Source: Marinobacter sediminicola
GTDB taxonomy: Bacteria > Pseudomonadota > Gammaproteobacteria > Pseudomonadales > Oleiphilaceae
Assembly (NCBI RefSeq): GCF_031157525.1
Contig: NZ_JAVIXR010000005.1
Coordinates: 170,972 to 234,971 of the forward strand
Direction: 5' to 3'
Length of the DNA: 64,000 nucleotides
In this document: one piece after another, positions 16,827 to 27,211 of the stretch
How the letters are laid out: each line of letters opens with the position of its first letter
Numbering within the stretch: position 1 is the stretch's first letter
Translations under genes and position numbers: made by a program
Notes under the pieces: model-generated
What the model was told of the DNA's origin: nothing
Databases searched by the model: none
Seen by the model: only the letters and a program-made list of their open reading frames with translations

Positions 16827-17233
16827 ACAACGGAAGTAATAACTGGAACGTGCCCTACAGCCAGATTACCTGGTTTTCAAGTTTGCTCGATTCGCATGGT
16901 AATGTTGAAGATTTCGAGCGAAGCCAAGATATTGTTTTTGACGTCAAACGGAAAAACCAAAAGGATTCGATTAGGATAGTTTGTCTAAATAAATATACCA
17001 TGGGCCAGACTATGGTTTCGCGAATTTTAAATGAATTCGAAGGAGTGAATATCATTTACATAGGCGGAAATTGGAACGGTTATACATCGGAAGCGAAGGA
17101 ATTTTGCGTTGATTCAAATATAGGTATTTACGTTTCAGGTGAGATTAGTGGCGCACTTTGGAAAAATGAATTTTGGTCATATTATAAAAAAGATGAAGAT
17201 GGAAATAGAGTCATGTTTATCCGAGAAGAGTAA
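16823..17233 (+). CDS. Unknown protein in HNH/nucleotidyltransferase unit
   Basis: I do not recognise this 136-residue protein. It lacks a signal peptide or membrane segment. It has an alternating strand/helix pattern: a charged N-terminus, IVFDVKRKNQKDSIRIVCLN, then VNIIYIGGNWNGYTSEAKEFC and IGIYVSGEISGALW. The central strand followed by acidic and lysine residues could suggest a restriction-endonuclease-like core, but no catalytic motif is clear. It is coupled to the HNH gene by a 4-nt ATGA overlap and overlaps the nucleotidyltransferase gene by 41 nt, so the three products are likely made together. AT-rich like its neighbours. Confidence 0.75.
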   Translation: MNNGSNNWNVPYSQITWFSSLLDSHGNVEDFERSQDIVFDVKRKNQKDSIRIVCLNKYTMGQTMVSRILNEFEGVNIIYIGGNWNGYTSEAKEFCVDSNIGIYVSGEISGALWKNEFWSYYKKDEDGNRVMFIREE

Positions 17234-17486
17234 CTTATTGGCAGTGTATGGATTCGGCTCCTTTTTTCGAGGAAGTAACTCGTATTCCGATATAGATCTA
17301 TTGGTCGTCTGCCGAGATAACTCTGATGATGCTCTGGAACTTTATTATCATGTACTACGTAACCTTCACTTCAAAGAAATTTCCACAGGCGTTCCGATTG
17401 ATATTACGTTTTTATCACTTTCAGAATTTGAGTCCCAGCCGTTGAGAGATATGGCTGAGTTGGTGCCTTTATGGCGCCATCAATGA
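17193..17486 (+). CDS. Minimal nucleotidyltransferase domain protein
   Basis: Small protein of about 97 residues with the nucleotidyltransferase signature GSFFRGSNSYSDIDLLVV, where the GS and the DxD metal ligands are spaced as in minimal nucleotidyltransferases (MNT/KNTase group). The later VPIDITFLSLSEF may provide the third acidic residue. Such domains pair with HEPN proteins in toxin-antitoxin systems, but no HEPN partner is visible here. Start is uncertain: ATG 17193 is in frame and lies inside the previous gene, while ATG 17139 would overlap further. The TGA stop lies at the edge of the attC site at 17485, typical for the last gene of an integron cassette. Confidence 0.75.
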   Translation: MKMEIESCLSEKSNLLAVYGFGSFFRGSNSYSDIDLLVVCRDNSDDALELYYHVLRNLHFKEISTGVPIDITFLSLSEFESQPLRDMAELVPLWRHQ

Positions 17487-17555
17487 TTAACAAGTGGCTG
17501 TTGTCGGACGCACCTACGCTGGCGCTTCGGTGCGCCGCAAAGCCAAGCGTTATGC
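17485..17555 (+). other. attC-type integron recombination site (trp locus)
   Basis: A 71-nt imperfect palindrome bounded by GATTAAC (17485-17491) and GTTATGC (17549-17555). The inner arms CGGACGCACC and GGTGCGCCG pair around TACGCTGGCGCTTC. The 3' side reads AAAGCCAAGCGTTATGC, the usual end of chromosomal attC sites, with the cut expected between G17549 and T17550. It follows the nucleotidyltransferase stop directly. The same GCG-TTA junction appears five times at the right end of the window. Confidence 0.75.
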
Positions 17556-17668
17556 ACCAATCAGGAATTGAACATATGTGGGTGAACTAGAGGCAGGCAC
17601 AAGCAAAGAAGAACGCTTCATCCGGTAACCTGGCTTGGCGGTGATGCCTAGCCCGCGTTCGCGCCGAG

Positions 17669-17687
17669 GCCGGCGCTCCCGGCTTTT
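17669..17687 (+). terminator. Weak hairpin-plus-T candidate
   Basis: GCCGG, a 5-nt loop, CCGGC, then TTTT at 17684-17687. The stem is only 5 bp. It could end transcripts of the HNH unit before the ankyrin gene, but is weak. Confidence 0.3.
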
Positions 17688-17728
17688 ATCAGAACGCCCA
17701 GAGCGACAAAGGAAAAGGAAGACCACCG

Positions 17729-18619
17729 ATGCACCCAACCAACCGAACAATAGCCCGCCTGCCATCTTTGCTGATTATCATACTGCTGGCATTGCTGGTC
17801 AGCGGCTGTGAAAGGCCCTCAGAAAATCATGATGATGTGCTGGCAGAGTTGGACCGGCGCGGAATCAGCATCGATATCGACGGTATGAAAGCCGCGACAA
17901 GAACACGCAGCAATGACGGCGCCTTTCTGTTTGATGAGATCGGCTTTTTCGACAATATCAATGATGCTGACCTGAAGGAGACGTTGATCCACGCCGTCAA
18001 GTCCCGCAATTTTGGGCTAGCCCGGGTGCTGGAACGCCTCGACAACAATGTACAGTTCGACGCGAAAGAATTTCAGAAGAGCCTTGATAATACTGTCCAG
18101 AGCGGCTCTGCTGCGCTGACCTCCGCGTTACTCAGGCATGGTGCTCGGCCCGGGTCTGAGACCCTGTTCCGGGCTGCTTATGCTGATGATTACCAGCAGG
18201 CAGAGATGCTACTGCAGTACGCCCCCCACTTTACCGGTGAGCAGAACAGTGAAGCCGTGAGAATGGCAGCGCGCCTGGGCAACCTGCAGACGCTCAAGGC
18301 GTTTGTCGAAAGTGGCAAAGCCCCCGATGAGCAGATCTATCCGGCACTTCTCATGGGCGCCCTGACTGAAAAGGGTGCGGTGGTCAGGTATCTGGTGGAT
18401 TGGGGGGTTCCGGTAGACTACCCCGACAGCGACGGCTGTACCGCTCTGCATTATTTAGCTCAAGACGGCTTGGTAGAGGATGTGCGCTATCTGGTCAAGC
18501 AAGGTGCGACGGTCAACCCAAACTGTCGCGGCAAGGAAACGCCTCTGAAGTGGGCCCACTACGGCAAGAACCAACCGGTGATTGATTATCTGCGCAGCGT
18601 CGGCGGTATCCAACGGTAA
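17729..18619 (+). CDS. Ankyrin-repeat lipoprotein
   Basis: Predicted lipoprotein of 296 residues. The N-terminal hydrophobic helix ends in the lipobox LLVSGC, with Cys27 as the acylated residue after cleavage. Glu at the second mature position is compatible with outer-membrane sorting. The mature part is a helical solenoid. Clear ankyrin-like repeats near residues 215-290 are DGCTALHYLAQDGLVEDVRYLVKQGA and KETPLKWAHYGKNQPVIDYL, and weaker ones occur from residue 85 on. ATG 17729 follows an AAGGAAAAGGAAG purine tract. It stands alone between the attC site and the exonuclease gene. Binding partner and function are unknown. Confidence 0.8.
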   Translation: MHPTNRTIARLPSLLIIILLALLVSGCERPSENHDDVLAELDRRGISIDIDGMKAATRTRSNDGAFLFDEIGFFDNINDADLKETLIHAVKSRNFGLARVLERLDNNVQFDAKEFQKSLDNTVQSGSAALTSALLRHGARPGSETLFRAAYADDYQQAEMLLQYAPHFTGEQNSEAVRMAARLGNLQTLKAFVESGKAPDEQIYPALLMGALTEKGAVVRYLVDWGVPVDYPDSDGCTALHYLAQDGLVEDVRYLVKQGATVNPNCRGKETPLKWAHYGKNQPVIDYLRSVGGIQR

Positions 18620-18772
18620 ACGCTGGCAAAACGGTACGGAGAGAACCGAGACAGGCATCTATGAACACGTCGTTCATTGCCTGATTTGCGTCAATTGATC
18701 GCAAGTGATGTGCGAACAACAAAGCAGCTGTGGATCAGGCTCTGTAGCAGTCATTGGCTAAACCAATGCTAT

Positions 18773-20218
18773 TCAGGGCATAAGAACATCCGGCGCTCCT
18801 ACGGCCGGTAGCTCGATCAGGGCGTAGCTGTTATTGGCACTGCCTATTAGTGCTTTGACCAGTAGCTTGTAGGAGTCCAGGTCAAAGGTGACCGACTGGC
18901 CAGACAGGGAGAGATCATAGAGCTCTTGTTCGTCATGCACCGTGGTCACGTGAATCCAGTTATAGATCACCAGAATATCGGGCTGAGCCCCGTCATCCCG
19001 ATTCTCCACGATAGCGACCGGCCCTTTCCATGGCCAGGTTTGCAAACGCAGTTGATGAAAGGCGATCTGTGCCCTGAGATTGTAACGGGTCACATCTTCA
19101 ATCCCTTCGCAGGCTCCTTTGCACCGCCCTAGCGTGCGCTGAAAACAGGGGCCGTCACGTTCGGGCTCCAAGCCTAGCAGTTGATTACACAGTTCGTTTT
19201 TTGTGGCAATGCCGGTTAAGGCTCGCTCGGCATCGCGTTTGCTTCGAAACAGGCCGTAATAACTGGCAAGCCGATGCGGTTCTATTTCCCGTACCAGCCG
19301 CGCCTGCAGGTAACCGGAATTGTTCGGTGCCAGCTCGATGCTCACCAGGTTTTTCGCTGCGCGTGATCGCCGGTTGAAAAGCGGGCTGAGGGTTTTGATC
19401 TGTCGAAGCTCCAGCAACAGTGCTCCGAGTTCGCCGGCGGTTTCGGTGTATTCGATCCGACGCAAGCTTTCGGAAATGCGCAGGCCCTTGCTGGTGTTGT
19501 GATCGCCGGAAAAATGCGAAGCCACTCGTTGGGCAATGTTGGTGCTCTTGCCCACATACAGAAGCACCTCGTTTTCGCCGTAAAATCGATAAACCCCTGG
19601 ACCGCGTGGTAAATCACTCAGGGTGTCCGGCGGCAGGTGTGAGGGAATGCTCGGCCTTTGCAGCAGAGTGGCAATGGCCGCCTCCATTTGAGCGTCGCCT
19701 TTTTCCGCCCGTGTGTGGGTGAAAAACTCGAGCATGGCTGCAACATCGCCCATGGCCCTGTGTCGCTGCACCTGTGCCAAGCCATGGCGTTCAATCAGCG
19801 TGTCCATGTTGTGCCTGCGAAACTCCGGATACAGGTGCCGGGACAGCTTCACCGTGCACAGAACCCGCGCTGAAAACAGCCGCCCGAGCCGGCGGAACTC
19901 CGATTTTATGAACCCGTAATCGAAGCGCGCGTTGTGGGCAACAAACACTGTGTCGCGCAACTTCTCTTCGAGAGTATCGGCTATGGTTTCAAACGCGGGT
20001 GCATCGGTGACCATCGCGTTGGAAATGCCGGTCAGTTGCTCGATAAAGGGGGAAATGCGCATGCCTGGATTGAGCAGTGTTTGCCACTCGCCCACAACCT
20101 CACCCGCGCGCCAGAAGCGGATCCCTATTTCAGTAATACGGTCGTGGGATGAGTTCCCGCCAGTGGTTTCAATGTCGAGAAACGCAAACGTGGTTTGTTC
20201 GAGATGGTTGGTTGTCAT
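18773..20218 (-). CDS. DEDDh 3'-5' exonuclease fused to a UvrC-like GIY-YIG domain
   Basis: Two nuclease domains in a 481-residue protein. Residues 10-175 are a DnaQ-epsilon-like exonuclease: FAFLDIETTGG (Asp15, Glu17), HNARFDYGF and the HRAMGDV His/Asp. Residues about 205-285 form a GIY-YIG nuclease like that of UvrC and Cho: GPGVYRFYGENEVLLYVGKS followed by IAQRVASHF and LLLELRQIKTLSPLFNRR. The C-terminal part resembles a UvrC Cys-rich region (CNQLLGLEPERDGPCFQRTLGRCKGAC). Proteins with this layout occur in several bacteria and are thought to act in nucleotide excision or DNA trimming. The gene faces the same way as trpE, 41 nt downstream of its stop, and may be co-transcribed. Confidence 0.9.
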   Translation of the reverse strand: MTTNHLEQTTFAFLDIETTGGNSSHDRITEIGIRFWRAGEVVGEWQTLLNPGMRISPFIEQLTGISNAMVTDAPAFETIADTLEEKLRDTVFVAHNARFDYGFIKSEFRRLGRLFSARVLCTVKLSRHLYPEFRRHNMDTLIERHGLAQVQRHRAMGDVAAMLEFFTHTRAEKGDAQMEAAIATLLQRPSIPSHLPPDTLSDLPRGPGVYRFYGENEVLLYVGKSTNIAQRVASHFSGDHNTSKGLRISESLRRIEYTETAGELGALLLELRQIKTLSPLFNRRSRAAKNLVSIELAPNNSGYLQARLVREIEPHRLASYYGLFRSKRDAERALTGIATKNELCNQLLGLEPERDGPCFQRTLGRCKGACEGIEDVTRYNLRAQIAFHQLRLQTWPWKGPVAIVENRDDGAQPDILVIYNWIHVTTVHDEQELYDLSLSGQSVTFDLDSYKLLVKALIGSANNSYALIELPAVGAPDVLMP

Positions 20219-20259
20219 TGTCTCAAACCACGCGACCGGCAGGTGTTCCGTTTATGATA

Positions 20260-21747
20260 TTAGTGATCGTAATCGTTGTAGGTCATGGCAACCGCCTTGA
20301 AGATGGCCCGGCCCTTATTCATGGTTTCTTTCCATTCCATGCGGGGAACCGAATCGGCCACAATGCCCGCGCCGGCTTGAATGTGCAGGGTGTTGTCTTT
20401 GATCACGGCGGTGCGGATTGCTATGGCGGTGTCCATGTTGCCGTTGAACGACAGGTAGCCCACCGCTCCGCCATACACGCCACGTTTTACCGGCTCCATT
20501 TCATCAATGATTTCCATGGCCCGAATCTTTGGCGCGCCGCTCAGTGTGCCTGCGGGCAGGGTAGCGCGTAGTACGTCCAGGCAACTGGTGTTTTTGTCGA
20601 GGCGGCCGGTCACGTTAGAGACAATGTGCATCACGTGGGAATAACGCTCCACGATCATTTTGTCGGTCAGGCGCACGGTGCCGGTTTCGGATACCCGGCC
20701 GGCGTCGTTGCGGCCCAGGTCTATGAGCATCAGGTGCTCGGCGATTTCTTTCGGGTCGGCCAGCAGCTCTTTTTCCAGTGCCTTGTCTTCAGCATCGGTG
20801 GCGCCACGTTTGCGGGTGCCCGCAATGGGTCGTACGGTAACTTCTTCGTCTTCCACCCGCGCCAGAATCTCCGGTGACGATCCAACAATGTGGAATTCCT
20901 CAAGGTCGAGGAAGTACATGTACGGCGACGGATTGAGCACCCGAAGCGAGCGATACAGGTTCAGAGGAGGGGCTTCAAACGGGATGGACATGCGCTGGGA
21001 GATGACGGTTTGCATCACGTCGCCGTCCAGCACGTAGCCTTTGATTTTATCCACAGCTGCTTCGAACTTGTCTTGCGAGAAGCCAGAGACAAAATCGCTT
21101 TCGTCCACGGTTTTACCACGCAGGTGTTCCGGTGTACGGGGCGCGTTGGCGGTGGTGCGGTGCAGCTTGTTTTCCAGCTCGTCGATGCGGGCCTGAGCTT
21201 GTTCGTAGGCCCCTTCCACGGCCGGGTCAGCGTGTACGATCAGGTGTAATTTGCCGCGCAGGTTGTCGAACACCACAATTTCGTTCGATACCATCAACAG
21301 AATGTCTGGCGTGCCGATTTTGTCGGGCGGGCAGCTCTGGCGCAGGCGCTTCTCAATGTAACGCACTGTGTCGTACCCGAAGTAGCCTACCAATCCGCCA
21401 TTAAAACGGGGTAGCTCAGGCAAGTCTGGTGCGTTGAAGCGATTCTGGTATTCGTCGACAAAGGCGAGCGGGTCTTCCACCTCGGCCTGCTCCACCACTT
21501 TGCCGTTCTGGCTTACTTCGATGCGATGGTCGTAGACTTTCAGCACTTCACGGGAAGGCAGGCCGATGATGGAATAACGGCCCCATTTCTCGCCGCCCTG
21601 AACGGATTCAAACAGGTAGGAGTAAGGCCCGCTGGCGAGTTTGAGATAAGTGCTTAATGGGGTGTCCATGTCCGCAAGTACTTCACGATACACGGGGATA
21701 CGATTGAAGCCGGCTTGTGCCAACTTAAGGAATTGCTCGGAGTTCAT
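20260..21747 (-). CDS. trpE: Anthranilate synthase component I
   Basis: Chorismate-binding subunit that forms anthranilate with TrpG, first committed step to tryptophan. Length of 495 residues is normal. The tryptophan feedback site is suggested by the N-terminal [26 protein letters not shown], with the LLES-type element in the form LFES. Catalytic core motifs are [24 protein letters not shown] and [19 protein letters not shown]. The gene is separated from trpG by 4.8 kb containing the cassette and other genes. No tryptophan-rich leader was found in the 247 nt upstream, so control of this gene by attenuation is not supported. Confidence 0.97.
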   Translation of the reverse strand: MNSEQFLKLAQAGFNRIPVYREVLADMDTPLSTYLKLASGPYSYLFESVQGGEKWGRYSIIGLPSREVLKVYDHRIEVSQNGKVVEQAEVEDPLAFVDEYQNRFNAPDLPELPRFNGGLVGYFGYDTVRYIEKRLRQSCPPDKIGTPDILLMVSNEIVVFDNLRGKLHLIVHADPAVEGAYEQAQARIDELENKLHRTTANAPRTPEHLRGKTVDESDFVSGFSQDKFEAAVDKIKGYVLDGDVMQTVISQRMSIPFEAPPLNLYRSLRVLNPSPYMYFLDLEEFHIVGSSPEILARVEDEEVTVRPIAGTRKRGATDAEDKALEKELLADPKEIAEHLMLIDLGRNDAGRVSETGTVRLTDKMIVERYSHVMHIVSNVTGRLDKNTSCLDVLRATLPAGTLSGAPKIRAMEIIDEMEPVKRGVYGGAVGYLSFNGNMDTAIAIRTAVIKDNTLHIQAGAGIVADSVPRMEWKETMNKGRAIFKAVAMTYNDYDH

Positions 21748-21994
21748 GGTCGGGTTTCCTGGGATCTGATCTGCGTTCGAGCAGGCAAACAGTATTGTAG
21801 GTTTGGCCTGTCGGGTGGTGGTGTTGAGCGGGCAGGGGCGCGCTTTTCGCCGGGCTGAGTATTTTCAGCCGGTACGCCATCGCCACCATCGTGTTGCGCG
21901 GGTAGTTAGGACGCCTCGCGCGGCAGTCAGATTCAGTCCCTGCACGGCAGGAATCTCCCGAATTGAAAAAAATTAAAGTCCAAGAGCTGAGAGG

Positions 21995-22684
21995 TTACAA
22001 AAGCTCGCTCAGGGAATCAACTACGGCGTCTGCACCCAGTGTCTGCACCGAACGGCCAAAGTTATAGCCATAGGTGACGGCAACGCAGGGAATGCCCGCA
22101 GCTTGAGCGGCACTGACGTCCGCTGCAGAGTCGCCAATCATAACGGTGGTCCCCCGGCTGCCGTTCAAGGCTTTCATGGCATGGAGCAAGGGGCCTGGGT
22201 CTGGCTTTCTTGTTTCCAGGGTGTCGCCACCGATCACCAGTTTGAAGTGGTGATCCAGCCCCAACTGCTTTAATAGCGGCCCAACAAACTGTTCTGGCTT
22301 GTTGGTCACCACGGCCATAGGGCAGTTGCGTTCGCTCAGGGATTCCAGACAGGCTTTCACACCGGGGTATACCGCAGCATGTTGGCCATTGAGCTCCTGG
22401 TAGTTGGCATAAAATAACGCCAGAGCATCGTCAAACAGGGCTTCATCTGCAGGGCGCGCAGGCTCCCAGTCAGCTTTGCCGGCCAGGGCACGCCGCATCA
22501 GTATGGGAGAGCCGTGGCCCACCCATTGGCGCACTTGTTCAAGCCCGGCGGGTTTGCGCCCAAGCTGTTCAAGGGTGCGATCAACCGCCGCTGCAAGGTC
22601 CGGCGCGCTGTCCACCAGGGTACCGTCAAGATCAAACAGGGCAACCCCGGGCCAGCGGGCATTAAACAGGCCGGCCAGGCTCAT
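21995..22684 (-). CDS. gph: Phosphoglycolate phosphatase
   Basis: HAD-superfamily phosphatase of 229 residues that removes phosphate from 2-phosphoglycolate produced by DNA repair. Motif I is [10 protein letters not shown] with the nucleophile Asp18 and Asp20. Motif II is [10 protein letters not shown], and motif [19 protein letters not shown] helical cap lies between residues 25 and 85. The ATG overlaps the rpe stop by 4 nt, the common rpe-gph-trpE arrangement of gammaproteobacteria. A 247-nt gap with no gene separates it from trpE. Confidence 0.94.
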   Translation of the reverse strand: MSLAGLFNARWPGVALFDLDGTLVDSAPDLAAAVDRTLEQLGRKPAGLEQVRQWVGHGSPILMRRALAGKADWEPARPADEALFDDALALFYANYQELNGQHAAVYPGVKACLESLSERNCPMAVVTNKPEQFVGPLLKQLGLDHHFKLVIGGDTLETRKPDPGPLLHAMKALNGSRGTTVMIGDSAADVSAAQAAGIPCVAVTYGYNFGRSVQTLGADAVVDSLSELL

Positions 22685-23382
22685 TGGTTTGGCACCTGGT
22701 GGCCCAGTGTGTTGCGGGCCTGCTCCAGCTCCTGACGCATGGCGTCGATGGTGGCTTTGTAATCGTCGGTATTGAAGATGGCAGAGCCTGCAACAAAGGT
22801 GTCTGCGCCGGCTTCGGCAATTTCACGGATATTGTCGACTTTTACGCCACCGTCGATTTCCAGCCGGATGTTGTAATTGCTGGCATCAATGCGCTTTCGG
22901 GCTTCCCGAAGCTTGTCTAGGGTGCCGGGAATAAACTTCTGACCACCAAAGCCCGGGTTGACCGACATCATCAGTACCATGTCGAGCTTATCCATCACGT
23001 GGTCCATGTGATGCAGTGGCGTGGCCGGGTTGAACACCAGACCTGCTTTGCAGCCGCCCTCGCGAATCAGTTGCAGGGAGCGGTCAATGTGCTGGGACGC
23101 TTCCGGGTGGAAGGTGATATAGCTGGCACCGGCGTCTATAAACATGCGGATCAGATCATCCACCGGCGACACCATCAGGTGCACGTCGATGGGTGCGGTA
23201 ACACCGTGTTTACGGAGGGCTTCGCATACCATGGGTCCAATGGTCAGGTTGGGCACATAGTGGTTGTCCATAACGTCGAAGTGCACCACGTCGGCGCCTG
23301 CGGCCAGTACGTTATCCACTTCTTCGCCCAAGCGAGCAAAATCAGCAGACAGAATCGATGGGGCAATCAGATAAGGATTCAT
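22681..23382 (-). CDS. rpe: Ribulose-phosphate 3-epimerase
   Basis: Pentose-phosphate pathway TIM-barrel enzyme interconverting ribulose 5-phosphate and xylulose 5-phosphate. Motifs are [15 protein letters not shown] at the N-terminus, [14 protein letters not shown] with metal His/Asp, [19 protein letters not shown] and [12 protein letters not shown]. Start ATG 23382 (MNPYLIAPS) gives 233 residues. The frame is open to 23400 but a later Met matches the family start. Its stop overlaps the gph start. Confidence 0.96.
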   Translation of the reverse strand: MNPYLIAPSILSADFARLGEEVDNVLAAGADVVHFDVMDNHYVPNLTIGPMVCEALRKHGVTAPIDVHLMVSPVDDLIRMFIDAGASYITFHPEASQHIDRSLQLIREGGCKAGLVFNPATPLHHMDHVMDKLDMVLMMSVNPGFGGQKFIPGTLDKLREARKRIDASNYNIRLEIDGGVKVDNIREIAEAGADTFVAGSAIFNTDDYKATIDAMRQELEQARNTLGHQVPNQ

Positions 23383-23472
23383 CACGATTCTCGCAAACAA
23401 TTGGCAGCCATTAATAATAATGACAGTCTAACAGTACCAGAGCGTGTTTTCGTAGCCAGAGGAGCTGGAACT

Positions 23473-24420
23473 GTGCGCCGAATCAGAACAATTAGTAAAA
23501 GCATGTATCGCTGGCGCATTTCCGGTTGCCTGTTGATCGTTATGCTGGCAGTTGGCAGTACACCCACAATTGCGCAGGATCAGGGCGCCGATGCTGAGCC
23601 CCCGTCATCCGCAGCGACCGAAGCGCGGGGTGTTGTTTCGTCCGGATTGGGTGAGTGGGGTCTGAGCCAGCGTTTTCCAGACTCTGCGCTCTGGCTTGAG
23701 ATTGAGGACGGCGCCCGCACACTGTCGCTGTTCTGGCCCGAGACGGACACGCCGGCAAGAGGTGCCGTGATCATTCTGGCGGATGAAGGCGAGAACGCGG
23801 AATCCGGTCTTGCTGGGGCTTTGGCTCGGGAATTAGCCCATCGCAAACTGGCGGTGCTTAGCTTAGGTTTAGAAGCACCTCCAGCCGCCCTCGAAAAGAT
23901 ACTGGAGCGCCCGCAGCTTGCACCCGAGGCCAAACTTGAAGGGCAGGGCTCGAAGTCTGGTGTTCCTGCCACGATTGACGTTATGGCTGCGGAGGCCCCG
24001 GGGGATCAGGAAACTGCCTATCGGGAGCGTATTCGCGAGGAGCTTGCGGCCGGAACCGCGGAGCTCAAAAAACGTGAATATGAGGTGGTGGCCCTGGTCG
24101 GTATAGGGCGGGGCAGTAATCATGTGGTGACCTACGCAGCGGAGCTGGGAGCGCCCCCTGCGCTGATCTGGGCGGGGCCAAAGTTTTACCCAAGCGATGC
24201 AGGGCGGCTGTCAGCCACACTGGAGAAAGCCGCTGTGCCGCGTATTCTGGAGTTATCTTTATCCGTTGAAAGCGGGGAGCGAAAGGCGAGCTTGGCTAGG
24301 GCCGGGGTACAAGGTTTTAGTCTGCAGGCTGTGGGTTCCGGCACGGAATTTTTGCCACGGGATGGAAAAGCGCTTGCGGGCAGGATAGCTGCCTGGTTAA
24401 CACCGGATGCACGACAATAG
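23473..24420 (+). CDS. DUF3530 family secreted protein
   Basis: A 315-residue exported protein of the DUF3530 family, which resembles an alpha/beta-hydrolase fold but whose activity is not established. The start is GTG 23473, chosen for the AGGAG 8 nt upstream. An internal ATG at 23503 lacks a ribosome binding site. The signal peptide has a basic start (RRIRTISKSMYRWR), a hydrophobic core and a likely cut after TIAQ. Core features are GAVIILADEGENAESG near residue 100 and VALVGIGRGSNHVVTYAAELG around 210, where the usual GxSxG serine position reads GIGRGS. It is divergent from rpe and convergent with the J-domain gene. Confidence 0.8.
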   Translation: MRRIRTISKSMYRWRISGCLLIVMLAVGSTPTIAQDQGADAEPPSSAATEARGVVSSGLGEWGLSQRFPDSALWLEIEDGARTLSLFWPETDTPARGAVIILADEGENAESGLAGALARELAHRKLAVLSLGLEAPPAALEKILERPQLAPEAKLEGQGSKSGVPATIDVMAAEAPGDQETAYRERIREELAAGTAELKKREYEVVALVGIGRGSNHVVTYAAELGAPPALIWAGPKFYPSDAGRLSATLEKAAVPRILELSLSVESGERKASLARAGVQGFSLQAVGSGTEFLPRDGKALAGRIAAWLTPDARQ

Positions 24421-24434
24421 CGGATGCTGAGATA

Positions 24435-25184
24435 TCAGAGGCGACGCCGAATCAAGTCCCAGGCCTGCTGGTAGGCTAGCAACCGCTCTTTGGCCAATGC
24501 CCGTTCGGTGGAGGTGAGTTGCTGTTGTGCCAGCTTGTCCGGGTGGCACTCGGAGACCTTTTTGCGGTATGCGCGCTTGATGGTTGCCACCGGGTCTCGC
24601 CTTGTAACACCCAGCAGGGCGCAGGCCTGTTCGAGGTTGACTGGTGTGGAAGGCGCATTGTTGATATCACCCCATACCCGGCTGGCGTAGCTGTCGAAAA
24701 TGTCTTCGCTGATGCTGACCGGCATACCAATGTGGTCAATGGTATCCTCGCAGCGGTAACGGCGGGGTTTGCCTGGTCGGCCTTTGAGTTGGGCAGCATG
24801 GCACAGGCAAATGGCCATCTTCAGCGCAGGGGTGGGCCAGGCACGATGGCTGAGCCTGAGTGTCAGCCCGGTAAGTGGCGGCAGGTTTTTCGATGCTTTG
24901 CCGTGCTGGAAGCTACTGATGGCCTTGTGTCTTTGGCGCTTTGACAGTCTTAGCGCCGTAATAAGGTTTTCTGCAAATTCTATGTCCTGCTCCGAAACCC
25001 GACCCTCTGCTTTTGCAATGTAACCCAGAAGGAAAAACAGAGGGCGCCGACACCAGCGGGGCAGGTTGGTTTGGCCAATCAGGGTGTGTGCCTGGTGGCT
25101 GGACGCTGAAAGTTTGTGCAGCAGGGTGGAAAATTCGGCTTCCATTCGCGGCGGCAGGGCGGGTTGCGCTGAATGAGTCGCCAT
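24435..25184 (-). CDS. J-domain co-chaperone with TerB-like N-terminal region
   Basis: Cytoplasmic protein of 249 residues ending in a J domain: ACALLGVTRRDPVATIKRAYRKKVSECHPDKL contains the HPD tripeptide needed to stimulate DnaK. The preceding part, with YIAKAEGRVSEQDIEFAENLI, resembles the TerB-like helical domain of DjlA. No membrane anchor is visible, unlike E. coli DjlA, so it may be a soluble DjlA-like form. Start ATG 25184 has CAGGAG 10 nt upstream and lies 4 nt after the murU stop, suggesting co-transcription with amgK and murU. Confidence 0.85.
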   Translation of the reverse strand: MATHSAQPALPPRMEAEFSTLLHKLSASSHQAHTLIGQTNLPRWCRRPLFFLLGYIAKAEGRVSEQDIEFAENLITALRLSKRQRHKAISSFQHGKASKNLPPLTGLTLRLSHRAWPTPALKMAICLCHAAQLKGRPGKPRRYRCEDTIDHIGMPVSISEDIFDSYASRVWGDINNAPSTPVNLEQACALLGVTRRDPVATIKRAYRKKVSECHPDKLAQQQLTSTERALAKERLLAYQQAWDLIRRRL

Positions 25185-25188
25185 CGGG

Positions 25189-26936
<1,748 letters not shown>

Positions 26937-27017
26937 AGCTCGGGCAGTTATCCTGGAATAGTGTGCATTGAAACATAGCGTTGGTTAGCCGGAGTTGCGC
27001 CGATAAGATGCGCTCTC

Positions 27018-27045
27018 TTGTTGGCTCCTTTGGAAGGAGTATAAA
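27018..27045 (+). promoter_or_regulatory. Candidate lptD promoter with palindromic spacer
   Basis: TTGTTG (27018-27023), a 16-nt spacer, and TATAAA (27040-27045) form a good sigma70-like promoter about 165 nt before lptD. The spacer contains CTCCTT TGG AAGGAG (27025-27039), a perfect 6-bp inverted repeat that could bind a regulator. Confidence 0.5.
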
Positions 27046-27211
27046 GAGGCTAAGCCGGATTTGCAGCGGAGTTTCGCTTATCCGGCCCCGTTTCCGTTAA
27101 CAAGCCTCCGGGGCACGTGTAAACTAGGCCGCTGTTGTGTGTGTTTAGATGCCCTGTTGCGCTATTCACACGCCTTCACGCATCTGGAACAGGAACCTTG
27201 CTACCGTGCCA

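Noticed and set aside
18661..18677. Palindrome ATGAAC-ACGTC-GTTCAT after the ankyrin gene
   Set aside because: Only 6-bp arms and no T tract; cannot be separated from chance.
21748..21994. Possible trp leader attenuator before trpE
   Set aside because: No Trp-rich leader frame on the minus strand; the CCGGGCTGA/TCAGCCGG hairpin has no T tract.
22999..23472. Long 5' extension of the DUF3530 frame
   Set aside because: It runs antisense through rpe, has no ribosome site, and the signal peptide starts only at 23473.
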